Assembly: GCA_949316235.1 (NCBI GenBank)
Contig: OX438747.1
Coordinates: 4,836,501-4,900,500, forward strand
Reading direction: 5' to 3'
DNA: 64,000 nt
Source: Oegoconia quadripuncta
Taxonomy: Eukaryota; Arthropoda; Insecta; Lepidoptera; Autostichidae
Below, in pieces: positions 46,801 through 58,471 of the stretch (position 1 is its first letter; every line of letters begins with the position of its first letter). The translations under genes were made by a program, and so were the position numbers. The notes under the pieces were generated by a model that saw nothing but the letters and a program-made list of their open reading frames with translations, did no database searches and was not told where the DNA came from.

Positions 46801-46980
46801 CACATTCTGCGCGGACCAGTCCACGAGATTCAGGTAGAAGTCGTCCTGCAACTCCGGCGCGTCCAGAACCTTGAACGGGATCCGCGAGATCTTGCGCGTC
46901 GCCTTCCTCGGGGAGCGGAGCAGCTTCTGTGACTTGGCCGAGACAGGGGACAGGCTGTACGGTGATGGATCTATATTCTC
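40819..46980 (-). CDS. fzr: Fizzy-related (Cdh1/FZR1), APC/C activator, seven 3' exons
   Basis: This WD40 protein recruits substrates to the anaphase-promoting complex in late mitosis and G1. Exons on the minus strand are 46980-46747, 45767-45633, 44860-44746, 43926-43805, 42947-42779, 42354-42245 and 40995-40819. All are GT-AG and in frame, giving 353 residues and a TAA. The first exon seen carries [20 protein letters not shown] and [20 protein letters not shown]. The seven-bladed propeller follows: [58 protein letters not shown], and [33 protein letters not shown] and LLRSPRK separate it from Cdc20/fizzy. The RVL motif is kept. The protein ends TALR, where most Cdh1 proteins end IR. The N-terminal 140 or so residues with the C-box are not found; they must lie upstream on the minus strand (above 46980, in or beyond the window). 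Introns hold SINEs and LINE tails. Confidence 0.95.
41180..41250 (+). repeat. LINE-derived fragment
   Basis: GTCCCTTGGTCGCCTTTTAT and GACTCCCACGGGAAGAGACC resemble 51925-51985 (GTCCCTTAGTCGTCTTTTAT, GACACCCACGGGACGAGACG). It is a dispersed fragment in an fzr intron. Confidence 0.5.
41262..41519 (-). repeat. SINE family B, near full length
   Basis: ATATCCTTAGACATACACAC, AGCGCCATCTAGTTCTACAG, the box B complement GGGATTCGAACGCGCAACC and GCTAACCACTACACGAAAC define a long copy in the last intron of fzr. Confidence 0.8.
41574..41850 (+). repeat. SINE family A with an internal hairpin duplication
   Basis: The copy lacks its tRNA-like head. ACTCGGTTTGGTTGGTGGT (41585-41603) is followed after GCCCT by its exact reverse complement (41609-41627), and the normal body then resumes at TTTAAATGTCCGCCTGG. 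The rest runs to the A tail. Confidence 0.85.
41940..42057. repeat. Short imperfect palindrome
   Basis: TTCATCGTTATCGTCATCGG, TTACGTT on the left is mirrored by AACGTAATCGATGACGATAC, CGATGAA on the right. It lies in the last fzr intron and looks like a small inverted-repeat element. Confidence 0.45.
42560..42617 (+). repeat. SINE family A internal fragment
   Basis: TTTTTGGTTGGTGGTAGGGC, ATATTAAATGTCCGCCTGGC and TAGCTACCACTATCT are the middle of family A, broken on both sides. Confidence 0.7.
43420..43715 (+). mobile_element. LINE-like 3' tail in an fzr intron
   Basis: GAAGGAAAACGTGAGGAAAC, CTGCATGCCTGAGAAATAAA, CCAGCGTGGTGGACAATAGC and GGACTGATGATGATGAT are the typical 3' end of RTE-like elements of Lepidoptera. 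No ORF is left. Confidence 0.6.
44055..44158 (+). repeat. LINE-derived tail (GCCTGGAAGAGAT family)
   Basis: GGTGCCTGGAAGAGATCACT, GTTAGTGATAAGGCTATAAT and TGTGCAATAAAGGTATTATT are the third copy of this tail in the window. Confidence 0.6.
44365..44505 (-). repeat. SINE family B, partial
   Basis: ATCTAGTCCCAAACTAAGCA, ATGGATACTAGGTAACGGAT and GTTCGTATTCATCACACAAA match family B. The box B end is missing. A short further tail piece (AAATATCCTTGGATATATAC, AGACAGCGCCAT) lies at 44972-45020. Confidence 0.6.
45181..45560 (-). mobile_element. LINE-like 3' fragment with (GAAA)n tail
   Basis: A GAAAGAAAGAA-type run at 45185-45215 precedes CATTTATTCAGCTTACAATG, and the body has GCTGTGGCAAGAACCATATA and CACAGCGCTGATTTTCAGCT. 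The layout matches a reversed non-LTR element tail, like the one at 60336-60600, but no ORF is recognised. Confidence 0.4.
46016..46350 (-). repeat. SINE family A, full-length copy
   Basis: The copy spans from the poly(T) at 46016 to the tRNA-like head (complement of box B GATCGAACCCGCGACC, then TTGAGCCAAGGAGGCGGTT). It lies in the intron between the first two fzr exons seen, in the same orientation as the gene. Confidence 0.85.
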
Positions 46981-49900
46981 CTGAAACAAGAAAAAAAAAT
47001 ATTGTGAAATTCCATGTAATTTTTCAAACATTGTAAGAACAATTCTTTGAAGTGTATTCATATTCATATACTTCCATGAATCCATCGAATTTGTACCTTA
47101 AATATTCATCATGATTTTACCCCATAAATATATCTACATACTCTATATATATAAATAGCATAGCCATAGTCTGAAGACTCTCAAAATTATTTAGCAGCAT
47201 GCGCGCGTCAGTGAGACCCAAGTAGAAGGAATCGGGATAATCGAGGATTGGAAGACGACGGGCCAGGACAAGTTTCGTTCACATTCTGAATCAAATTTTT
47301 GCATCGCCTCAAAGAACTTGGTACTCAGATTATTCTACATGATGGACTCCGGAATGGGTTTAATCATTACAAATTAGACTTTTAGAAAAAAAAGCAAGTC
47401 ATTATGAGCATTTGTACGTAGCAATGAGAAATAATAACTCCATCCAGAGATTTCACTTCTAAAAATACCTATAGCTAATGTGGTTGCATAAAAAATTTGA
47501 AAGAAAAATTAACACATTCGTCTTGGAACTCAAAAAAGTTGGTGTTAAAGATACAAATGACGTTCACTACATTAAGCAACGCTGTACAATTAAAACAGAA
47601 ACACCAAGCAGTAAATACAATAATTATGTTGCAAAAAATTGACAAATTGAATTTACTAATTTCGGCACTACACGCAGTGACGAACAATATATTATACGAT
47701 TGAGAATCTTGGCAAAAAATATATTGAAGCGTGCATGAGAAATCGCAGGACGATAGTCGCATAAATAAAATGCAAAAGTATCATAAATCATCAGTGACGA
47801 ACCACGTAACTTACGACCTGCCTAAAATCTGTCTAGACTAGAAGTAAAAAGCTTGTAATAAATATAAAAATTCGAATCGATTTATGCAAAAAGTGCTTTT
47901 AACCGGGTACTTCGCAAGTTTAATGAAGCAATTAAAATGTTAAGTGGCATTAACGAAACATTCGCAGTACCAAAACTTAGGAGAATTGAAACCTCCTGAA
48001 GCGGAACCGCAGAGTCGTCCTTGAAAAGTTCAACTACCCACAGCCTTTTGTTATCATGTGGAAAAAACGCTGAAAAAACAACAGTAGGTACCTACTTACC
48101 TAGTAACTTAGCATGTTACGGTAGCATGCATTGCAGCTCAAGTTAACGAAGAGTACGATTTAAAACTTTAGCGCTCAGTGATAAGAATAATGTGGCTTGA
48201 CGTATGGTCGGTTGTACTATTGATAGCGAGTCGATTTGTGAACGATTTTTTTACACCTCTATTTCAATTAATCATCACAACAGAATTTCTTTATTACAAA
48301 ATTCGATTGGTCTTATTGGTAACCGAAATTATAAGCACTTGATAATGAGCCTGGAACGGCTACCGCTCGATTAGTCTATTGTATATCGAACAACACAATA
48401 GGCTGATAAATGTGGCATGCTAGAAAAACCTCACGTTGTACCTCATATTCTGCAGGTGTTTGCTAAAAGTGACACTATAGGTAAAGCAATTAGTTATGAA
48501 GACGTAAAACGTGCATTTGGTTGTTTATTGCCGTCTAAAATGACACTAACAATATGTTGAAAATTTTAATGCGAAATTTCGCACCGACAATCGCCGAGAC
48601 ATTCTAAGTTTACTGCAAAAAAAAATGCACATTTCTGGTGAACTCAAGCTTTATTTCGACCATGAACCTTCTTTTATTGCGATTCCTAAGTAATCTAGAT
48701 GAATAACGCCTTCATAAAGCGTCTCGAATTCAACGTGGGCCATTACCATTACCAAGTGTGTATTTTGGAAGGACTGATAATCGTCCTTTTTTGTTGCAGC
48801 ATAGAATTTGGGAGCGTGGGTGAAATATATTGGTAGTTTCGCGTTCAAAAACCGTGGTATATTAAAGAAAACAGCAACAAAAGGATATGTCCCGTCGAGT
48901 TTGGACACATTTCGCAGTAATTTAACTTGAAACAGAATTGGGTTGTGACGCCTACGTCAACCGAAGACACAACGCACAAAAACATGACTGTTTCAACTTA
49001 AGCGCACTCACAATAAATATCGCAGATAAAGGGAGATTTAAGCGTAATACTACAAGATATCGTGTCCTACACTGTTGCTGTGTCCCAGTTTTTGCGCTTT
49101 TCAATCAATACTGTAGGAAACAAAGAATTCCATCGATTCGCACGTGGCACAAAACGTATCGGCAATGAAATCCTTTTACAAACGGGTTATGAATGAAACG
49201 GAGTTGTAACGGAACAGCTGAAATAAGATTGAGAGTGCATTAGCGTGCACGGTGATTAATTTACAACTGCCACTTTAGGAGATATTGACTTAGCTCTCAG
49301 CCCGCCCCCGAGTGGTCGATGACACGATGACCTTGGACCGTGGTCGAAAACGAATGCATATAAGTATTACGGGCACATTACGTAAGCCGAAAATTGCCTG
49401 CAGCAAATTGCAACTGGTTTTAAAAAGCCAGAGCAAGTCGCTCAGCTGAGATGCGAAGGATAACGAGAGCATCGTTAAGAAGCTTTTGAGATAAGGAACA
49501 GGTTTTGTAAAGAAGCATTTTATTTTTTAAATGTTTTTGACTTTTTCCTAAATAAAAGTTACACTAACCTTATACAGGTAGCCTCGGTATTGACATAATT
49601 GGTGGTGCAAGTGCAAGTGAGAGTGCAATAAGAGCAAAATTTAATGAAAAAAAATTGGAAAACAGGAGCCAGGAGCTATTTTGCAACACATTGCCTGTTT
49701 AATTTCCTATATTTTTTTTTGAGGAAATTAGTTATTCTGTGATTTAAGTAAATATCTTTTAATTGGTTAAGCTTTGATAACAATTTGCAAATGAGTGTTC
49801 TTTTAACTATTTCTCAGCTCACTAACATAAAATTTAAGTTATAAATCAGTGGAGATTTCTAAGACGTGTATTTTTCTAATTAAAAGTTTACAGTGTGTTA

Positions 49901-52900
49901 ATTTAGACAATAGTTCTCCTAAAAATTTTAAATAAACTACAGATTGAGATATTACGCGGTTCACAAATTCATCACAAAATTTCAGAACAACCGATAAGAA
50001 GTGAACAACAACATACTGACTGCATTGATTCGAAAGTATAATGTTGCAGAATTTGTTTATCACCATGTGTTTGGTTGGAAAGTGCCGACCCCAAAAGGAA
50101 ATAGCAATATAAACAAAAAACGCTATCGGAAGTTGGAACTGACAATGAATATAAAGCAGAACCAATTTGAAATGATAATTTGGCATTGGTCCCAAAGTAA
50201 AACTATACAATACATTATGAATTGATGAATAGATGGCATATAAATTTCTATAGCAGAGTACATACAACTGACTGAGGAGAGAAATAATCTGAGTAAAACT
50301 GTACTATGTTTCGGACTATTTCCATTTTCCTATCAACAAGAGGTAAGATCTATAAAATACCCGAAGTATATAACTGCAGAAGACAAGGAATGTTGGATCA
50401 TAATAATCATAACGTTTTCAAAACAAATTACAATAATTGACAATACACATGCAAAGCAATGAGGTTCATTAGACATTATATTTAACTAGAGCTTGACTAA
50501 TAAGTATAATAAGACGTATATTAAAAACAAGTTACCAGTATTTCATACAACGCTTCTTATCCAGCAATTTTGCTTTACTAATGCTATTTTGATTACGCGA
50601 ATTATAATTTTTTACGCAACCAAAATGTATTATAGAAGAAAATTTAACACATCAAACTGTCAGTCACGTCATGTGGCTATGAATAAACGTTTACTTAAAT
50701 TGCTTAAGTACCTAAATGTTTTGTAAGAGTCAACAGTATTGGAGTCTAACAAAAAATAATGTACTTCACATCCTGCACTTAGCAAATAACCTCTGGAAAG
50801 CTGGCTAATTATATTTCAATGGACAGTGCTATAGTAACCATGTGCCATAGATAGTAACGGTCAACAAATTGTCTACTTCCTCGGACCACAATTGGTTTAT
50901 TCAGTATGAATAGATAAAAAGCTCCACACAATGGACCAGGCAATTGTCAGCAGAGACAAGTCTGGATTGAGACTACAAGACACGCTAACAGTTAGTCGAT
51001 ACTAGCCACATCACAAGGAATAATAATCTTCGATATATTAGTAAAATAAAAAGAGATGAATGCTTACAAATTTAGATTTGCAAGAGGTTAGCTATTGCAA
51101 AAAACACACGGCAGGAAAAAATAAATAACGAAAAGTTTCAATCTGACCAAAAGCACAGTGATGTAAGACGAATGAGCAATCAAAATTTAAGTTTGTTAAC
51201 CCCACACAGCAGACGCATAAAAAGCTAGAAATCTACCAAGTAGTGCCTAGATCGTTGATAACAAATTGATTGGTACTATAAATGAATGGCAGATTTCGAA
51301 TGCCATAAGCATGCAAGGCACGAGGTGACTGCAATAAAATAAATTACTCACTGCACAGCACAAGTTCTCAGGCGGGACAAGTATTTTCAGTACCATTAGA
51401 TTTACTCGTACATGCATGTTAAGATTACTAATTCTGTACTGTACCTACGGAATTGCTAATAACGTCACGAACTTTATCTCAAATGAGGTGGTCCGAAATA
51501 TCCCAAACATATCAGTTCCAAATATTAAAAGTTTAATTCTTAAAAAAACATCCACGATTCACCTGTCGAAATACAGAAATTCACAGGGACAGGAGGTGAT
51601 CCCACCTCCGCTCTCCTCCCACTGTAACTCCTGTAATCTAGGATCAACAGTGGTACTCTGCACGGCGCCTACTGCAGGTAGACGGTGCCCTACGTGACTC
51701 TATTGCTACCTTGGACCCCAGACTAATTGAAGAAAGAATTTAAGGGTGAAAAAGTAGGTAAGAAAGAAAGTCCCACTTCCCCCCCAGCAAATGGGAGTGT
51801 AGCTAATGTGACGCAAAAAGCCAAAGCGGCTAACCCTATGGGGGTGAGAGTCAAGTGAAGCTCGACTCCCTAATTTAATGAAGGACAGGGCCATTGAAAG
51901 GTGTAAATCGATAGATATTTTTTGATGATAAGTCCCTTAGTCGTCTTTTATGACACCCACGGGACGAGACGGCTTGGTTCCATTGTTTTAACGTTCCGAA
52001 ACCACACAGTATTTGTTTAGTCAAATACGGAAATAAACTGGTGAAAAATACATGGGAATAACATCTGCAACAAGGAAACGAAAAATTTCGCAACTACTGT
52101 ATGAAATTTAATAAACTTCAAAAGGAAAAAGATGTTCTATTCTTGTCTTATTTTTGAAATAAGATCTTTAGTAATCATATTTTCCTTTCTAACAAATTCT
52201 AACGTACATACGAGACTCGATTGCAATTTCATCAAGTCATGGTTCTTGAACATTTACTAGACGTAACAGTTAAGGTAGCTACTGTGATGAAAGGTAGCAA
52301 AAAACTCACCACTTGCCTTGGATATACAGTCAGCCAGAGTGCCAATATATATCTTAGAATTTAAGAAAACTGAACCTAATCGACATTGCATATAACCTAT
52401 TTTTCATTGTTTTATATCGGCCTTCTAGTACCAGAGTAAAATCAACTTTATTGTGATATCTTATGATTCAGAGCTTAGACGGCCAGTTAATATAATGTCG
52501 CTGACTGTACGTTCAGATGCAAGTGGACCAACATAACAGTTGGTTTGTTGTCTCATTAAATTCTTATCAATTTCTGTCTAGATATAATATTACGTAAATA
52601 TTCTATCTTCACGGCCTATCAAAACGATAAGTTTTCCATTTTGGACATGAACAGAAATACATGATCTGTTTCGTTTTTCCATCGAATTTATCTTTGTTTT
52701 ATCATCATAAAACGATTCCAAATGTTTCTCAAATTTTTTTTTAAAAAATCAACCGGATGGAACGAGTTTATTGTCATCTTTCGTTCAGTCTTCGGAAAAG
52801 CTTTTCGTGGTAGACCCTCTATTTACTCCTACAAATTAGAAGAAGTATTATTTTCCCAGAGTCTCGTAAAGAGTCGACAGTCATTAAAACAAGACAATCT

Positions 52901-55900
52901 CAACATTTTTATTAATCGCAGAAAAGAATGTACAACTTATTATTTACGACATCTAAGCGCAAATCATCCAATGAGCAGCAGTTTCGTGAGAGGGCATTGT
53001 CCAGCAGTGGACTTTAAATGAGTAATAAAGACATTGTGATGACGAAAGACGCTATATATGGAACTTTGAGTCATTAACGAATCCATCTTCCTACAGGTTA
53101 CCTAGCTACGTGAGAACGGTCGACCGACACGACGGTTATTGTCAATTAACTGAACACTGTCAACACGTAACCCCACCGGGCCTCGTTTACAAAAAGCCTC
53201 TATAAACGAACTTGTGTCAATAATGGGAAAAAAATTTAAGACGAGATGAGGCCTCTTGCGAAATTCCCTCGAGTGGCAGTAGATGTTGTTTTAGCAAACA
53301 ATGAGGTTGGCGGACACGGTTGGCCACTTCTTGACGTAGGTTCAACGGCTGATGGTGCCACGGCAGCTAATTTACCTTCGCTGATCGTTACCCATAGATA
53401 TTTGCGTTCAATGTCGTTTATATTTACTTTACTTGGAAAAAATGACATTGGAAGTATTTCATTTAATGATCACAGGCCTGAGATAGTTCATCCATTACAC
53501 ATTGTGAAAGCAGTAAACTGAAAAAATATGGAGGCGCTAAATTAAAGCATAATAATAAGTTATAAGTAATGTAAAGAAACATGCAAGGTTTACGTTAAAG
53601 ACAAATTAAGACTGCTTTAGATAGCCTAGAATTATTGTTAAAGGTCTGGCAGAGAGCCTCCCATACATCATTGTTAGGATGACAGGGGTCCAGTAAGTTG
53701 AGATAAACGATGTACAAATTCAATGTGGGCACATCTTGGTTTTACAAAATGTCCCACGTTTGTGTATTTGTCTCACAGACATATAAATAGTAGTAGATCC
53801 AATATGAGGATTGAACAGTATACTATTGACTTATCTCTTACATGCCTAGCGTGCCCATACAATGCCAATGACAATGCTATTCACGTGGCTAATTACTGGG
53901 CTCCTAAATTTAATACTTTTACCCGCCATCGATACGAAAAGAAGAACAACAGCGTAGCCCGATCATGAGAAAATAGCTAGAAATTTGTTCTAATTATGTG
54001 GCTTATCAGACCAAGTATTTAATTACTAATACCGACCTCTTATGAAGTTTAATGTTTTGCTTGGAAACAAGCATTATTTAATATTGTCATTTGCAAATTA
54101 TTTGTTTGTTGTTTTATAAAGTCACTAATGGATGATAGGTTCGATTACTAGTTCTAAAAAGCCACGAACGAGCGCGCACTACCTAACAAAGCAAAGGATA
54201 CTTGATATTTTATTGTCGTCACCAATTGCCAACCGAGTCCGATATGTGTCAATCATCAACTATGTTCGTCATATATGGAAACTACACCCAATATCAGATA
54301 ACAATTCAAACATCTGCATTATGATTAGTCAGATTGTCAATCATTGAATATTCGGTATCAATAACCTAACATAAAAAATCGCAGGCACAGATGTCGGTGC
54401 AGAACTCGAAATTCAAGGTTGCAAATCTATACCTATCTGATAGAAACACTAGTGGGCAGATAGTAAAAAATATTTTCGATATAATTAACGAGAAATGCCG
54501 ATCTAGATGTCTCGGAAACTATAATAGCACAAGTGTTACTGAAACGTGACTGTGCAGCAATTCGGGGGACAATCTAAGACATAATCTAGATTATAACAAC
54601 ACTACGGCAGCCATCTTTTCCAAAAAACAACAACACCGAAATCGATTCCATGCAGGCGGAAAAAAAAAACAAAGAAAAAAATGCATTCAGAGAGACTGAC
54701 AGAGCAAAAGTTACAAATCATCCCCTGGCAATGACCGAAAGTCTAGACTACAATGTCTATACAGACGCAAGTTGTCTCTGTTAAAAAAACATAATAACGT
54801 CTGAGATGAGCAAATATGGTTTATCACAATAGTATATCATTTATAAGAGTTTTTATCATTGGCCATTTGGAACTATTACTCTGCAAATGGTTTAAGAGCT
54901 TAATGTGTCTGAACTTTTAAAATAATTGCTAGCTTACAGCAATCTTCGTTCGGTGGCAGCCAATTGATAATTACATTAGGTTTTAACACTTGATATTAGT
55001 TTTGGCATGAGCGATTGCATTAATTACATTCAAATCTAGTCATCAACTTGAATTAATTACAAGCGTGAAATCCTATCTTGCAGTAAATCGCCGATCAATT
55101 ATTTTTAAAGTGAATCGATTTTATTGAACATCATTTCTATTTTTTATCATAGAGATTTCAAATTTGCATTAAAAGCCAATTTTGTCTACAACTACTTTTT
55201 GCATCGCTGCAAAAATACGTCACGGTACTAGTTTCGTGCGTTGAAAATTTAAATCGTGGAATAATCCCTCCGCCCGGCTAGATTTGTTGAAAAACGTTAG
55301 CTAACGTGTTAGAACAGGACCAATGAACCCTGGGATGGCACGCATCATTGTTATGCGCAGGCGCAAAATTTGTAAATTGAAAAACGTCTAGACTTTTATC
55401 CGTCAAGGACTCACAGCAAAAAGCATTAGATGAATCCGTGTCGTGTCGATTCGTCGCGCCTGAATGCTGGCTAGCTCTAGTGTATTGCTATAATTGCAGC
55501 CGATATAAAGCAGGCGCAGTCGCCGGATGTATCCCTATTAATAGTAGAGTGAGTAATCATCGCCGATGAAATTTAATGCTATAACTATCATTAACGTGAT
55601 TCAGTTAGTATAACAAATAGCAAGGTTGATCAAGCAGTATGGACAATACGATATTTAAAAACACATTTTAAAAAAATTGGTTTAGAAAGCACGACTTTAC
55701 GATTACCTCAAACTTGGCTCGGAAAAAGGCCACAGAAAACCAGATTTCCTAAAAACAATCATTTTCATGTCCAGCCGATTTGGTGCCACATTGCCACCGA
55801 AACACAGACATAGGCTTCAAACTCATAAACCCCCCTTTTGTGTCGGCGATTAAAATACAAAAGAATAACAGTTTCTATGGATAGTTAAAAACTTTATTGG

Positions 55901-56810
55901 CATTACATACAGTTATGCTATACATACAAAACAAATTAAGGGTGAATAAAAACTACAGTAACAAATGTACAACAAAATCATGTGTGTACAAAATGTATGG
56001 GAATTTTATTCCTTTCTAAGAAGACAAACTACTAGTGATACCTAGTACGCACTTGATTGACAATCGACATCAGCAAACAAATCTGAATGCAAATCCTTAA
56101 TCGAAGTCAACGATCTTTTCGCCAATAAATAAAGACTCGTAGAGCCGAATTTATACGACGACTCACCGGGAATCGAATCACATACTGATGCATTGTTTTA
56201 AGCATCGAATTATGTATTCAATGCATATGCAGGTAATCCTGTGGGTGGCACCTTGAGAACAGACATAGAATTTCATGAATAGTTTTGGTGTTTAAATCTT
56301 TTTTTCGACTAAAACCACGTGACAAATCTTTAGATTGTGCCTGTATACATTAGACTGCGAAATAATAAGTCAGTTACAGTTATGCAGGCGTGAAAGGAAG
56401 TGGGGGCGACAGTTTATAGTCTATATTATTGTATATCAAAGTCAAATCACTTTACATCTACAAATTACGTACCAACCATCTCGTTGTATGCGACGTATAT
56501 GTTGTAGGCAGATCGTTGAATTTGCCGTTCAATTGAATGCCTAGGACGTAATGTATGACAGATTTTTCCGGTCTTACAGAAAACGCCTGAAAAGTAAGGA
56601 TATTGTGATAAACGTCTAAAGATGTTTATCGAGTTACCATAATTTACTTCTAGGGCGCTTACTTGGTAACAAATTTAAATAGCTTTAGCTCTTTAGGTCG
56701 AAGAAATTTTTTACCTATTACGACTTGATTCCATCCTTCCTTGAGACTAGGTTCCTTTTGGATACTATCAAGGTGCTCCGCGCAATGAGGCTCCCCTTTA
56801 GGCAGCGCAG
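46981..56810. other. Long stretch upstream of the known fzr exons
   Basis: This is probably fzr intron and upstream sequence. I searched the minus strand for an exon coding the C-box (DRFIP) and found none. Short ORFs at 48651-48908 (-), 49839-50267 (-), 52722-53021 (+) and 53236-53521 (both strands) have no recognisable motif. A locally CpG-richer patch at 55290-55560 could be a promoter, but nothing proves it. 51460-51640 is the dispersed repeat paired with 27890-28090, and 51925-52015 is a LINE fragment paired with 41180-41250. Confidence 0.3.
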
Positions 56811-56866
56811 TTTTTTTTTTTTTTAATGCACAACGGGTTGGTACTTGACCTCAATCACACCTGATT
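56811..56866 (-). repeat. SINE family A, 3' tail
   Basis: A run of T followed by AATGCACAACGGGTTGGTAC and TTGACCTCAATCACACCTGA is the family A tail on the minus strand. Confidence 0.7.
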
Positions 56867-57059
56867 TCGCATAATGCAGGAAATGTCAGCCATGTTACGA
56901 TCTGCCTAAGCATTTGATGGATAATTTAACCATCTGACATATATATCTACATATTCTATCGAAAATAAGTTTCTGCTGAGTATAACTATTACTGCAATAT
57001 AAGGTTTTTCTGGGGCAGTCGGGTCAAGTTTTTCCAGTGTTTGTTTGTAAGTACATTCC

Positions 57060-57200
57060 TATTATCTCCTGCAGCCTAAACAGCTTAATCAATGTTAAGT
57101 GCAAGGTGTCGTTTGATCCGTCTTGATCCCCAGAATGTTTATGATAAAAAACCAAAATGGCGCCCGCCAAATACAAAATATCCTGTCCGGTTTTCGGGTA
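57060..57200 (+). repeat. Dispersed repeat, paired with 32370-32520
   Basis: TTAAGTGCAAGGTGTCGTTT, GATCCGTCTTGATCCCCAGA and AATGGCGCCCGCCAAATACA match the other copy in order. The element type is unknown. Confidence 0.5.
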
Positions 57201-57301
57201 AGGAATGGACGTGACACGAAGGAGTGGTCAGGATAGGAGTACGGAACTCCATGTTGTAAATATTTGCAACAATGGAACTGAAGAACTGGGAAGAATTTGG
57301 A

Positions 57302-57420
57302 TTTTTTTTATGTACACCGGGTTAGCACTTGACCTCAATCACACCTGATGTTAAGTGAAGATGAGGCCGAAGGTGGAAGCGTACTGACCCCGAAACCCCA
57401 TCTTATTTAGAGAACTGGTA
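57302..57420 (-). repeat. SINE family A, 3' part
   Basis: TTTTTTTATGTACACCGGGT, TAGCACTTGACCTCAATCAC and GAAGGTGGAAGCGTACTGAC are the family A 3' part in reverse. The copy ends near AGAGAACTGGTA. Confidence 0.75.
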
Positions 57421-57589
57421 CTATCTACTTAATGGTAAGATCTACTTAATGTATTATAAGCTTCGCCAAAAGCTTATAGATTTACATTGCAAAAGACTGG
57501 AAATAAAGTCGGCCACGAACGTCACCATATCTTAGTCACGCAATGGGAAGTTTTCCGAGGGAGGACTAGACAGTCTTATCCCACAACTT

Positions 57590-57597
57590 AATCAGTC
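57590..57597 (+). repeat. Left 8-bp target site duplication of the Mutator-like element
   Basis: AATCAGTC directly precedes the left terminal repeat and is repeated exactly at 60144-60151, directly after the right terminal repeat. Confidence 0.85.
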
Positions 57598-57755
57598 GGC
57601 TTATTGGACGATTCGCACGAATTTAACTCGCACAAAACGTGCGAATCGACTCCTTTAAAACATATTATTTTTTCTGTAGTCGATTCGCACGAATTTCATT
57701 TATTGGCGTGCGAATCGACACCCTCACAAATATGTAGTAGGCTATTCGCACACAT
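57598..57755 (+). repeat. Left terminal inverted repeat with ATTCGCAC sites
   Basis: This 158-bp repeat contains five exact ATTCGCAC/GTGCGAAT octamers at 57611, 57639 (reverse), 57683, 57708 (reverse) and 57744, plus a near match (ACTCGCAC) at 57627. They alternate in orientation and look like binding sites for an element-encoded protein. Confidence 0.85.
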
Positions 57756-58471
57756 ATTGTTTTTTATGAAATGCAGTTAAGATAAAGTACACTTGAGCAC
57801 AGAAGTAGTAAGGTCAAATATGTTTTACTCGTAATAGATAGAAAATAAAAACACAATCTATAATCAACAATATCTGTATTAAAATTAAAACTAAGTACTA
57901 AACATCTTCTAAGCTCGTGGTTTGAGGATTAAAAATGAGCAAATATCGATCACAGAATAATAAATGTCACTAACAAACTACTACTCCACTAACCACGTAA
58001 TAAAAAATAAAAGTACTAAAAATTTACTTTTTTTTTTTTACTTTACCCAAACATTTACTTTTTTAATAAGGTAGGTATATATATAATTAACAACTTTTTC
58101 TTATATTTATTATTGACGAACATTTGGTACAACAAAAACATGTCTTAATGTTTTTTAGAAGTGTACCTAAAATACACAGTTCTCATCATTATAACAATAA
58201 AACTTTTAATCATAAAACTAGAACTAGGGCTATAATCACAATTTGAATCACAGATTTTTCTTTAAAATAACGTATAAAAGTGACTAAACTTTTATATACA
58301 ACTAACAAATCAACAATAATAAATCAAGTCACAACAATAATAAAATGCTTACTTCTAATTTATATATAACAGGTTAAAAAATAAACTTACGAGAATTATA
58401 AAAATAGATATTTGGCTTTAATCACAATCAAAATCACAGTCGTTACCTTTTAGGAATAAAATAATCATCAG

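Noticed and set aside
48651..48908. 85-codon minus-strand ORF with plausible amino-acid composition
   Set aside because: No motif, no splice sites and no repeat match that I can name. The length is expected by chance in this much sequence.
49839..50267. 142-codon minus-strand ORF
   Set aside because: The translation is rich in Phe, Leu, Ile, Cys and Tyr, as expected from AT-rich non-coding DNA, and has no motif.
53236..53521. Overlapping ORFs on both strands, somewhat GC-richer
   Set aside because: Neither translation shows a recognisable domain or a start/stop context that decides between them. It could be an old transposon fragment, but I cannot support it.
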